Part shown: positions 1-7,658 of the stretch, piece by piece
Position numbering within the stretch: the stretch's first letter is position 1
How the letters are laid out: each line of letters opens with the position of its first letter
The notes under the pieces: generated by a model
The model's input: the letters and a program-made list of their open reading frames with translations, nothing else
Told to the model about the DNA's origin: nothing
The model's database searches: none
Origin: Mesorhizobium norvegicum
GTDB taxonomy: Bacteria > Pseudomonadota > Alphaproteobacteria > Rhizobiales > Rhizobiaceae
Direction: 5' to 3'
NCBI RefSeq assembly: GCF_004919685.1
Contig: NZ_SMYZ01000046.1
Coordinates: forward strand, 1-55,556
Length of the DNA: 55,556 nt
Position numbers and translations under genes: made by a program

Positions 1-183
1 CCGACTGTCCCCGTCCGCGGTGGTCCGCATGTTTTGCGCTCGAAGCCGACCGGCGGAGATCGCGCGCATTTCCGCTTCTCGACAGTCCGGCCGCTGATCG
101 GCGACGATGCGAGAGGATTGGCCAGTACCAGCGCCGACTTCGCCTGGAGGAAATTGATCAGGTGTTGCACCCTTTCGGCCCCC

Positions 184-645
184 TCAATTGCGTGGCAGCT
201 TGTGAATTTCCAGCCTGACGGGCCCTCCCCTGTCACAACTCGTGCAGAAGAGCGCTCGCTCGACCGAACTGAACAGAGCGCCTTTTACATAGCGTTCGAT
301 GAGCCCGGCAGGCTTCACCGTTGCATGGTGCGAACAGGATCTGCACCAAGCCCGCAACACATGCCATTCGCGAAGATCGCCGAGCGCCACGTCCAGGCCG
401 GCGTGGACGCTGCCATCAATGATGGCCTGCGGCGGGATCTTCACCTCGCCTGGTGTCAGGATTTTCTCCATCACATGCCGACTGTTGTAGTGGATCAGCA
501 ACATGCCCGGCCGGCGCCGGATGGCAGCTTGCCAGGCCGCCTGACTCACCGTTGAATCAGGGGAACGCGAAATGGTTTCGGATATGGCCTGCTCGTCGCG
601 ATCCCAAACCTCGATCCGAAAATTGTCTTCCGCGGTTTTTGCCAT
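184..645 (-). CDS. Putative zinc-ribbon hypothetical protein (153 aa)
   Basis: I do not recognise a named family. The protein has two CxxC pairs, CRSC at about residues 101-104 and CTSC at about 134-137, separated by some 30 residues. That is the usual layout of a four-cysteine zinc ribbon. The N-terminal half has a basic stretch (IRRRPG) but no signal peptide or membrane segment, so a cytoplasmic location is likely. It is transcribed divergently from the hypothetical gene starting at 804. An overlapping plus-strand reading frame at 34-555 has random-looking composition and was not accepted. The zinc-binding role is inferred from cysteine spacing only. Confidence 0.6.
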   Translation of the reverse strand: MAKTAEDNFRIEVWDRDEQAISETISRSPDSTVSQAAWQAAIRRRPGMLLIHYNSRHVMEKILTPGEVKIPPQAIIDGSVHAGLDVALGDLREWHVLRAWCRSCSHHATVKPAGLIERYVKGALFSSVERALFCTSCDRGGPVRLEIHKLPRN

Positions 646-803
646 AGCTTCGCCGGCCAGCGCGTTTCACGCCGAACCATGGTCCCTTTGCTGCTCCAGA
701 TCACGCTGAAATAAGGAACATATTCCTCCCTCGTCAAGGGCATGCTTGACTCTACGTTCTCTCTTTGTTCACTATTGGCGGAAATAGCCATAGGAGGCGA
801 ACC

Positions 804-1559
804 ATGGAACTTCGCTTGAACATTGAAGGGGCGACACCCCAAGAGCTCCAACGCGGCATCGCGGCAGCCGAAGCGGTGTTTGCACGCGCCGGCATTACGG
901 CCTTGCAAGGCGCGGAAGGACTGTTCGCGTTGGAAGGCTGGGACATCAAGGGCCTTCCAGAAGACGACAAGCCTACCGAGGACGAGGATCAGGCTGCCAC
1001 TGTTTGGCTGGAAGCCGATGAGGCTGCGGTGGCGGCATGTTGCGCGGGCTGGCCGGCGGACAAAGTTCCGCACCATCAGGTCATGGAGCTGATCAACGTC
1101 CCCCGCACGAAGTTGCAAGCCGAGGCGGCTCCGGACACGTGGCCGGATCGTAAGCAGCTCTATCCTGACGTCGTCAAGCGGCTGGAAATCTCGACCGGCC
1201 CGGACCGCCAGATCGATTTCGATATCGCCTTTGTTCTCGGCTGGGTCCCCGAGCGGCCGACGCTCGATCGGGTTGAGCCGCTTTCGGAGGATGGAGACCG
1301 TATCCCCTTCTTCACCAGCGACCTTGCCCAGGTCGAAGAGATGGCTCGCAAGGCGCTGAAGGACTGGACAATCGAGATCGATCGAGATCCCTGTGATGCC
1401 CACGTTTTCGACCCGTCGGCCAGCGATGACGATGATGAGTTGCGCATGGCGGCATGGCGTGATTTCGACGGCTCCTTGCATATGGAAAAGCCGCCGGCAA
1501 ATCCTGCAATCGCGCTGACGCTGGCAATGATGCGCGGCCAGTCAATGCATTTCGAATAG
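804..1559 (+). CDS. Hypothetical acidic protein (251 aa)
   Basis: The function is not recognised. The start at 804 is chosen because a strong ribosome binding site, AGGAGG, lies at 792-797; an upstream in-frame start at 765 lacks one. The product is acidic, with a run of aspartates near residue 210, and shows no membrane segment or signal peptide. Its stop codon overlaps by one base a GTG start of the following gene (1559), which suggests a two-gene operon whose second gene is now frameshifted. A long minus-strand frame over the same bases (546-1481) is taken as a shadow because it lacks a start signal and has arginine-rich, shadow-like composition. Confidence 0.65.
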   Translation: MELRLNIEGATPQELQRGIAAAEAVFARAGITALQGAEGLFALEGWDIKGLPEDDKPTEDEDQAATVWLEADEAAVAACCAGWPADKVPHHQVMELINVPRTKLQAEAAPDTWPDRKQLYPDVVKRLEISTGPDRQIDFDIAFVLGWVPERPTLDRVEPLSEDGDRIPFFTSDLAQVEEMARKALKDWTIEIDRDPCDAHVFDPSASDDDDELRMAAWRDFDGSLHMEKPPANPAIALTLAMMRGQSMHFE

Positions 1560-1937
1560 TGGTCAAGCGCAGTCGGGGCTCACCTACGCCATCGGTGATC
1601 GACCGCGACTGGCCACACCAGGTTGCGCTTCCGGATGATCTCTGCACCGACCGGAACTTCACCATGATCGCGAAGTTCTGCCACGAACGAGCTTAAGTAC
1701 CAGACGCGGCAGGTCCAGGCGATATGGCCGAACGGCAAATATGAAACCTTTCGGCTCCATTGCTTCAGCGATGTCGCATCTGCAGAGGCCTTTCTGGATC
1801 ACTTCGAGGGGCTGATGTTCGACCCGAGGCGAGATCGGGAGAATGGAAAAGTGCGAGGCGTCTGGCGCCGCACCGGCGAATACACGCCGGTGCTCGATCT
1901 CAGTCCCCTCAGCGTGCCGGAGACATTGCGCAGCTAA
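1559..1937 (+). pseudogene. Frameshifted hypothetical gene
   Basis: Two frames together give one protein-like sequence of about 125 residues. The first runs from GTG 1559 to a stop at 1694-1696 and contains IDRDWPHQVALPDD. The second continues from about 1692 to the stop at 1935-1937 and contains YETFRLHCFSD and EGLMFDPRR. Removing one T of the TT at 1693-1694 joins them. The family is unknown to me. The gene follows 804-1559 with a one-base overlap and ends two bases before the stop of the SRAP fragment on the other strand. Confidence 0.55.
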
Positions 1938-1938
1938 G

Positions 1939-2237
1939 TCACGAACTTTCGGGGCGAACTGTCTCCACCGACAGCGACCCGGCTGGAAGCGGCCGCAAAA
2001 GCTCGGCCTCAGGTTTTGTCAAATTGATCCAGGCCGCCCAATTGTCCGGCTGAAGGACGACCACCTGCCGGTTGTGATATGGCGCGACATCCGGCCCGGG
2101 ATCGGTCGTCAGCATGGTGAAGGTGGGCGGCTTGTTGCCGACAGCTTCACGCCAAAGCCCAGCGACTGCCATGAATGGAGAGCCGGTGAGCGTGAAGCGA
2201 TGTTTCGCCTTCGGATACTTCGTGCCGGTGAACTCAG
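1939..2237 (-). pseudogene. SRAP (YedK/HMCES-like) gene, C-terminal fragment
   Basis: This is the C-terminal half of an SOS-response-associated peptidase. Known family features visible here are TGTKYPKAKHRF, a central GLWRE, FTMLTTDPGPDVAPYHNRQ (carrying the active-site histidine) and a WAAWI segment. The N-terminal half, with the catalytic Cys2, is at 13432-13732 on the same strand. The two halves are separated by the 11.2-kb element at 2238-13431, and their sequences meet at the family motif FFEFTG. SRAP proteins form thiazolidine crosslinks with abasic sites in single-stranded DNA (family knowledge). The split gene should not make a working protein unless the element excises. Confidence 0.88.
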
Positions 2238-2248
2238 TTATGTGGACA
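2238..2248 (+). repeat. Left terminal inverted repeat of the element
   Basis: TTATGTGGACA, perfectly inverted relative to 13421-13431. It lies directly next to the SRAP C-terminal codons. Confidence 0.85.
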
Positions 2249-2527
2249 TGCAACATCTTTTTGACGCTACGGTTGTGGCGAGGTTCGCCGTGCGAAGCCG
2301 TTCAAAACGAGCGCAGCACGGCGGACCTCACCCTGAAGAATTTCTGCTTTCGACCCTCTGCTGCCTTTGCGGAACGCAACGGTAAGGCACAGCTATCACC
2401 CCGAACTGACCCGTCGGATGGTCAGGCCGCGAGGTCCGCATCGGGTTCTCAAAGTCGACCTTGGCCTCCAGGCTGTCTGTTTCCAGCCTCCGATAGTGGA
2501 CTTACCGGCCCCGACTGACATTCAGCG

Positions 2528-2911
2528 TTAGCCACCACCAGCGCGCAAGGCTTCCCCCACGGCCGTCAGTAGGGACTGGCCATCAAAGGGCTTGCGGAAG
2601 AAACCCTGACTCCCTTGTGCAAGTGCGCGGGGTTGGTCCGCGATTTCATGGCGACCGGTAATGAGGATAACGGGCAGCTCCGGACGCGTTTCCTTCACCA
2701 GCCGTTGCAGTTCGAATCCGTCGATGACCGGCATTCCGATATCCGCGATTAGGCAGTCTATCTCCGACAAACGCGCCTGTTCCAAGAAAGACTTCGCAGA
2801 GGCGAACACGTGCACCGAATGGCCGGCTGACTCCAGTAGATCTTCCAGGGACTCCAACAGGCGCACGTCATCATCGACCACTGCAATGACTGAGTTCGAA
2901 GGGATATGCAT
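2528..2911 (-). CDS. Single-domain response regulator (127 aa)
   Basis: A CheY-like receiver with no output domain. Visible motifs are the acidic triad DDD at residues 13-15, the phosphoacceptor Asp57 in LIADIGMP, a Thr in LITG (about 85) and Lys107 in FRKPF. The start at 2911 is chosen because it sits one base after the stop of the FixJ-like gene (2913); the in-frame extension upstream lies inside that gene. It is the third gene of a kinase-regulator-receiver operon. A lone receiver next to a FixJ-type regulator may act as a phosphate sink or competitor, but this is inference. Confidence 0.85.
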   Translation of the reverse strand: MHIPSNSVIAVVDDDVRLLESLEDLLESAGHSVHVFASAKSFLEQARLSEIDCLIADIGMPVIDGFELQRLVKETRPELPVILITGRHEIADQPRALAQGSQGFFRKPFDGQSLLTAVGEALRAGGG

Positions 2912-2912
2912 A

Positions 2913-3554
2913 TCAAGCGATTCCTGCCCGCCGGGAGTGGATGACGGGTATCTGCAGCTTCTCGGCGAACCTGACCAGATCGGCGAGCGAGGCGGCCTCC
3001 ATCTTGCGCATGACATTGCTGCGATGGATCTGGAAAGTGATCTCGCTGATGCCGAGCTCTGCCGCTGCCTGCTTGTTGAGGAGGCCGCTCACGACAAGGG
3101 GCAGCACCTCACGTTCCCGAGGCGTCAGCGAGTGAAATCGCTGCCGTAGATCGGCGAGAGCCGTTGTCTCTCGGCGTGCCGCGCCGTCTCGAGCGATCGC
3201 CACATGAATAGCATCCACCAATTCCTGTTCGCTGAAGGGCTTTGTCAGGAAATCAACCGCTCCGCCTTTCATCGCACGCACGGACGACGGGATGTCCCCG
3301 TGCCCGGTGATGAACACGATATGTGGGTGCTGCCCTTTGGAAAGCCGCTTTTGGACTTCCAGACCGCTAATGTCCGGAAGTTCGATATCAAGGACAAGAC
3401 AGGTCGGGAGGTTCGGCTTCGGGTGAGCCAGATAGTCATTGGCGGACGCGAAGGCGATTGCACGGATGCCCAACGACATCAACAACTCGCACAGGGCTTC
3501 CCGCACCCGCTGGTCGTCGTCGACGATAAAGACGATGTGATCTTCCAGTGTCAT
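2913..3554 (-). CDS. FixJ-type response regulator, receiver plus LuxR HTH (213 aa)
   Basis: Residues 1-120 form a receiver with acidic residues DDD (12-14), phosphoacceptor Asp56 (VLDIELPD) and Lys105 in TKPF. Residues about 140-200 form a LuxR/FixJ-type helix-turn-helix (LTPREREVLPLV, then AAELGISEITFQIHRSNVMRKM). The start at 3554 overlaps the stop of the upstream kinase by ATGA, which indicates translational coupling. FixJ-family regulators bind DNA once phosphorylated by their cognate PAS kinase. The likely target is the divergent oxidoreductase operon starting at 6129, inferred only from proximity inside the same element. Confidence 0.9.
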   Translation of the reverse strand: MTLEDHIVFIVDDDQRVREALCELLMSLGIRAIAFASANDYLAHPKPNLPTCLVLDIELPDISGLEVQKRLSKGQHPHIVFITGHGDIPSSVRAMKGGAVDFLTKPFSEQELVDAIHVAIARDGAARRETTALADLRQRFHSLTPREREVLPLVVSGLLNKQAAAELGISEITFQIHRSNVMRKMEAASLADLVRFAEKLQIPVIHSRRAGIA

Positions 3555-5725
3555 CTGAGATCGCCTCCACTTGCCGGAAGCGCGAATGTAAACGCAGTTC
3601 CTGTCGGCTCGGTCGGTGCCGCCCACAGACGCCCGTTATGGGCCTCTACGATCGAGCGACAGATCGCTAGGCCCATGCCCATGCCGTCTTCCTTCGTGGT
3701 GAAGAAGGGCTCGAAGATCCGTTCCCTGTCCTTCAGTCCATGGCCCTGATCCCGGACCTCGACCAGCACCATCCCGGTTCCGTCCCGCCAGGATCGGATG
3801 AGCAGCGATTTCAGCGCTTCGATCGAGGATTCCATGGCGTCGATCCCATTGCGGATGAGATTGGCAACGACCTGTTGAATCTGCACACGATCGACTGAAA
3901 CGTGGGGCAGACCCGGCTTGAGATCGGTCTTAACGGAGACATTGTTCGCGGAGAACCTGTCACCAAGCAGCCTGCATACCTCCAAAATGATCTGGTTGAT
4001 GTCGACGGCTTCTCTGGCCACTACCTTTTGTTTGAACAAGGCCCGGATCCGACTGATCACTTCGGCAGCGCCGTTGGCGTCGCGAATTATACGCTCGGCG
4101 CTTATCCGAGCCCGTTCGACGTTCGGAGGCTGGGCGGACAACCAGCGCTGGCAGGCGTGGCCGTTGGCGACGACAGCAGCCAGTGGCTGATTGATCTCAT
4201 GCGCAATCGACGCAGAGAGTTCAGCGAGCGTTGCCGCTCGCATTGAGCGTGAGAGCTTGTCCTGTGCTTCCCGAAGCGTCTCCTGCGTTCGCATTTCGTC
4301 TTCGATGTCGATCAGGACGCCATACCATTGGACTATTAGCCCACTTTCGTCGCGCAAAGGCTCCGCACGCCCGTCGACCCAACGGTAGACGTCATCGTAT
4401 CGGCGATGACGATACTTCATGAGAAACGGCTCGCCGGTTCTGAATGAATGAGTCAAATTCCGCGTCAGCAGCGAAATGTCGTCGGGATGGACGGTTAACT
4501 GAATCGCATTATCTAAATCCCCCAGCGTCAGGCCGGCATACTGAATGAGCTTCTTGTTCATATAAGACGGCACTCCTTCCGGAGTGGCACACCAAACGTA
4601 TACGGGTATTGCATCGATCATCCTGCGAAGCTGCTGCTCGCCTTGCCTTAGCGCTTCTTCAGCTCGCACTCGTTCGTCTGCGTCGATGTTCACGCCATAC
4701 CATTGGATGATGGCGCCGTTCTCATCGCGCAACGGCTCCGCCCGACCCTGATTCCAGCGATATTCCCCGTCGGCACGGCGCAGCCTATAGGTAAGCTCGA
4801 AGGTCTGCCCGGTCTCAATGGACCGTGCCCACGCCTGTTTGAATCCGGGGACGTCGTCCGGATGCATCATCTTGTAGGAGGCTCGGAACAGCTCTTCACT
4901 GGATAGCCCGACATATTCGAGCGTGCGCTTGCTGAAGTAGGTTGGTTCGCCTGCCGCATTCGAGGACCATGCGAGGGCCGGCATCGTGTCGATCAGTGTC
5001 CGGAGTTGCTGCTCGCTTCGCCTCAGCGCCTCCTCGGCGCGCTTTCGATCCTCGATGTCGATTGTGGTGCCGTACCACCCTATTACTTGACCATCGCCAT
5101 CGCGCGACGGTCGACCCGAGGCTCGAAACCAGCGATAAGAGCCGTCGAACCGACGAACCCTCAGATCCACCTCGTAGGGTTCGCCCGTTTGAAGGCAGCC
5201 CAGCCAAGCCTTCGCGGCACGCTCTGCATCTTCCGGATGAACTACCTGCTCCCAGCCGAAGCTGTCCGAGCTTTCTATACGGTCCAGGTCTTGGCTGGGC
5301 TTGCCGACGTAGTCGATGACGCTCGGGTTGACGTACATGAAGTTCCCTTTCGGATCGGTCGACCATCCGAGCCCGGGCATGCTTTCCACAATCAGCCGCG
5401 CTTCATGTTCGGTGAGTCTCGACGATGTCGCGCGCCGGTAATCCCGAACTACCCAGTTGATCGCGAATGCGGTCGCCAGGAAGGCCGCAAACTTCAGGTA
5501 GACAATGGGTTCCGTCGGATCACCGGCCGGGAGAACGATGAAGGCAAACGCAATGCCGCAGACGGCGATCGAAAGGGCGCAGGACCATCTGCCCGCATAG
5601 AAGCAGAGCGCTGGAAGGGCCGCGAGCAGCCCGGAAGGCTCACCCGACAGTCCTCCCAGGATTACGCCGGCGCCGCCAATCGCGAATGCCAGCGTGCGCG
5701 GATGAAACGACGAGGAAATCTCCAT
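3551..5725 (-). CDS. Triple-PAS membrane sensor histidine kinase, FixL/TodS-like (724 aa)
   Basis: The N-terminal region (about residues 12-92) is hydrophobic, with several membrane helices. Three PAS/PAC modules follow at roughly 105-235, 238-360 and 365-487; each ends in a WYG...ID..D.. motif. Then come a dimerisation/phosphoacceptor domain with His509 in SIAHEINQPLAA and an HATPase domain with N box (NLIRNGIDAM), DQGHG and GMGLAICRS. This is the domain plan of FixL/DctB-type kinases. The chosen start has an AGGGA upstream; a second start 30 bases earlier (5755) is possible. No heme-binding PAS histidine could be assigned with confidence, so the signal is unknown. It is coupled to the FixJ-like gene by ATGA. 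Confidence 0.88.
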   Translation of the reverse strand: MEISSSFHPRTLAFAIGGAGVILGGLSGEPSGLLAALPALCFYAGRWSCALSIAVCGIAFAFIVLPAGDPTEPIVYLKFAAFLATAFAINWVVRDYRRATSSRLTEHEARLIVESMPGLGWSTDPKGNFMYVNPSVIDYVGKPSQDLDRIESSDSFGWEQVVHPEDAERAAKAWLGCLQTGEPYEVDLRVRRFDGSYRWFRASGRPSRDGDGQVIGWYGTTIDIEDRKRAEEALRRSEQQLRTLIDTMPALAWSSNAAGEPTYFSKRTLEYVGLSSEELFRASYKMMHPDDVPGFKQAWARSIETGQTFELTYRLRRADGEYRWNQGRAEPLRDENGAIIQWYGVNIDADERVRAEEALRQGEQQLRRMIDAIPVYVWCATPEGVPSYMNKKLIQYAGLTLGDLDNAIQLTVHPDDISLLTRNLTHSFRTGEPFLMKYRHRRYDDVYRWVDGRAEPLRDESGLIVQWYGVLIDIEDEMRTQETLREAQDKLSRSMRAATLAELSASIAHEINQPLAAVVANGHACQRWLSAQPPNVERARISAERIIRDANGAAEVISRIRALFKQKVVAREAVDINQIILEVCRLLGDRFSANNVSVKTDLKPGLPHVSVDRVQIQQVVANLIRNGIDAMESSIEALKSLLIRSWRDGTGMVLVEVRDQGHGLKDRERIFEPFFTTKEDGMGMGLAICRSIVEAHNGRLWAAPTEPTGTAFTFALPASGGDLR

Positions 5726-6128
5726 CGCAGCAAATCCCTTGGTCTGGACCAGCATGCACAGTCATCACGCAGCGGCTCGAAGATCAGCCTGCCGCCAGGG
5801 ACTCTGTCCGCCGGCGAGAGCATCATATCAGAGCAAGGCTCTGCCGTGGGTAACGGAAGTACATATATTGACAGGCTGCATTCGACAGTTACGAGGCCCG
5901 GCAGGCGAAGGTCGCTCAAACTGCTGTCCGCGCGCGCAGGTCCCAACAGCCCGTCTAATAGAAAGTCATAATAGGCGACGCTATGTCCGAGGCGGTACGT
6001 TTCTCCTGACCTCATTGATTGTTGGCCAAAGGATGAAGCCAACGAGCGGGCCCCGCTCGGACAGCGAGATTAAATCGCCTTCTGAGTTGGTTCACCGCCA
6101 ATAGTCCTCCTGTTTTGGAGAGATGCAC
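5726..6128. other. Divergent intergenic region between kinase and oxidoreductase operons
   Basis: About 370-400 bases with no convincing gene. It must hold the promoters of the divergent kinase operon and of the molybdenum oxidoreductase operon. The ribosome binding site GGAGAG at 6117-6122 favours a start at 6129 over 6123. I could not identify an EcfG-type or sigma-54 consensus. Confidence 0.6.
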
Positions 6129-6638
6129 ATGGCACGAGCGCTCGCGACCACCCAAACAACTCTGCTGCCGCCAGGCAAGATTTCGGTTGAGTTGGTCGTA
6201 AACGGCGTCGAAACCAAGTTTGATGTCGCTCCGTGGACAACCCTACTCGACGCCCTGCGGGAACGTCTCGATCTCACCGGCACAAAAAAAGGTTGCGATC
6301 ACGGCCAATGCGGTGCTTGCACGGTGCTGGTCGATGGGCGGCGGATCAATTCCTGCCTCACCCTTGCCGTCATGAAGGACGGTGCAAAGGTAACCACGAT
6401 CGAGGGGCTCGCGACGGACGGCGCGCTGCACCCGATGCAGCAGGCCTTCATCGACCACGACGCGTTCCAGTGTGGCTACTGCACGCCGGGCCAGATCTGC
6501 TCGGCGATGGGTTTGATCGCGGAAGGCAAGGCGAAAACCCCTGACGAAATCCGCGAAATGATGAGCGGCAACATCTGCCGCTGCGCCGCCTATCCCAACA
6601 TCGTCGCGGCCATCCAGCAGGTAATGGGGGCATCATGA
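6129..6638 (+). CDS. Aldehyde oxidoreductase small [2Fe-2S] subunit, PaoA/XdhA-like (169 aa)
   Basis: The small iron-sulfur subunit of a xanthine-oxidase-family molybdoenzyme. An N-terminal plant-type ferredoxin domain carries the cluster motif GCDHGQCGACTV plus a later Cys (SCLTL). A C-terminal helical domain carries the second cluster, FQCGYCTPGQ and GNICRCAAYPNI. Such subunits pass electrons from the molybdenum site to FAD. Unlike E. coli PaoA, no twin-arginine signal is visible here. The start at 6129 is six bases from GGAGAG. The stop overlaps the next gene by ATGA. Confidence 0.9.
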   Translation: MARALATTQTTLLPPGKISVELVVNGVETKFDVAPWTTLLDALRERLDLTGTKKGCDHGQCGACTVLVDGRRINSCLTLAVMKDGAKVTTIEGLATDGALHPMQQAFIDHDAFQCGYCTPGQICSAMGLIAEGKAKTPDEIREMMSGNICRCAAYPNIVAAIQQVMGAS

Positions 6639-7651
6639 TCAATTTCCAATATACCCGTGCCAGCGATGTCTCCGATGCCGTGCGGCAGATCGCGGCCGAT
6701 CCCACGGCGAAATTCATCGCGGGCGGAACTAACCTGCTCGATCTCATGAAAGAGGATGTCGAACATCCCACGCGGCTGATCGACATCACAAGGCTGCCGC
6801 TCACGAAGGTCGAGGAGACCGCTACAGGCGGTTTGCGGATCGGTGCATTGGTGCCCAATTCCGACCTCGCCTGGCATGCGGCGATCACGCAGCGCTATCC
6901 GGTCCTGGCGAGCGCAATCTTGGCGGGCGCCTCGGCGCAGTTGCGCAACATGGCATCCACCGGCGGCAACCTACTCCAACGCACGCGCTGCTTCTACTTT
7001 TACGACACGGCGACACCCTGCAACAAACGCGAGCTTGGCAGCGGCTGCTCGGCGATCAAGGGCATCAATCGCATCAACGCGATCCTGGGGACGAGCGATG
7101 CCTGCATCGCGACCCACCCCTCCGACATGTGCGTGGCGCTCGCCGTGCTCGAGGCGAGGATCCATGTGGCCGGCCCCGGGGGCGAGCGCATCGTCCCCTT
7201 TGCCGACTTCCACCGCCTGCCCGGGGAAACGCCGGAACAGGACACCAACCTGGATGCGAACGAAATCGTCACGGCGGTGGAGCTTCCCGCCGAAGGTTTC
7301 GCCAGGAACTACACCTACCTCAAGATCCGCGATCGCCTGTCCTATGCCTTCGCGCTGGTGTCGGTGGCGGTCGGGCTGGAAATGGACGGCACCACCATCC
7401 GCCAGGCGCGGTTCGCGCTCGGCGGGGTCGCGCACAAACCGTGGCGCGATCCGTCGGCCGAGGCGGCGTTGAACGGGCAAGTCGCAAGCCCGGAGAATTT
7501 CAGGCGCGCCGCCGACCTGGCGCTGCGCGACGCCAAGGGATTCGAGCACAACGCGTTCAAGATCGAACTCGCACGCCGCACCATAGTTCGCGCTCTGACG
7601 CAGGCGTCTCGCGGCACGCCTCAATCCCAGTCCAACAAGAAAATCGCGTGA
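6635..7651 (+). CDS. Aldehyde oxidoreductase FAD subunit, PaoB-like (338 aa)
   Basis: The medium FAD subunit of the molybdenum hydroxylase family. The N-terminal FAD-binding motif AGGTNLLDLM is clear. A cysteine-rich insert, LLQRTRCFYFYDTATPC followed by CNKR and SGCSAIKG, matches the extra [4Fe-4S] cluster loop known in PaoB (YagS). The C-terminal CO-dehydrogenase-flavoprotein domain follows. The start overlaps the previous stop by ATGA and the next gene starts eight bases after this one ends, so translation is coupled across the operon. Confidence 0.9.
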   Translation: MINFQYTRASDVSDAVRQIAADPTAKFIAGGTNLLDLMKEDVEHPTRLIDITRLPLTKVEETATGGLRIGALVPNSDLAWHAAITQRYPVLASAILAGASAQLRNMASTGGNLLQRTRCFYFYDTATPCNKRELGSGCSAIKGINRINAILGTSDACIATHPSDMCVALAVLEARIHVAGPGGERIVPFADFHRLPGETPEQDTNLDANEIVTAVELPAEGFARNYTYLKIRDRLSYAFALVSVAVGLEMDGTTIRQARFALGGVAHKPWRDPSAEAALNGQVASPENFRRAADLALRDAKGFEHNAFKIELARRTIVRALTQASRGTPQSQSNKKIA

Positions 7652-7658
7652 GGGAGCA

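Noticed and set aside
546..1481. 311-codon minus-strand frame
   Set aside because: Shadow of the gene at 804-1559: no ribosome binding site and arginine-rich shadow composition, while the plus frame has AGGAGG and acidic, protein-like composition.
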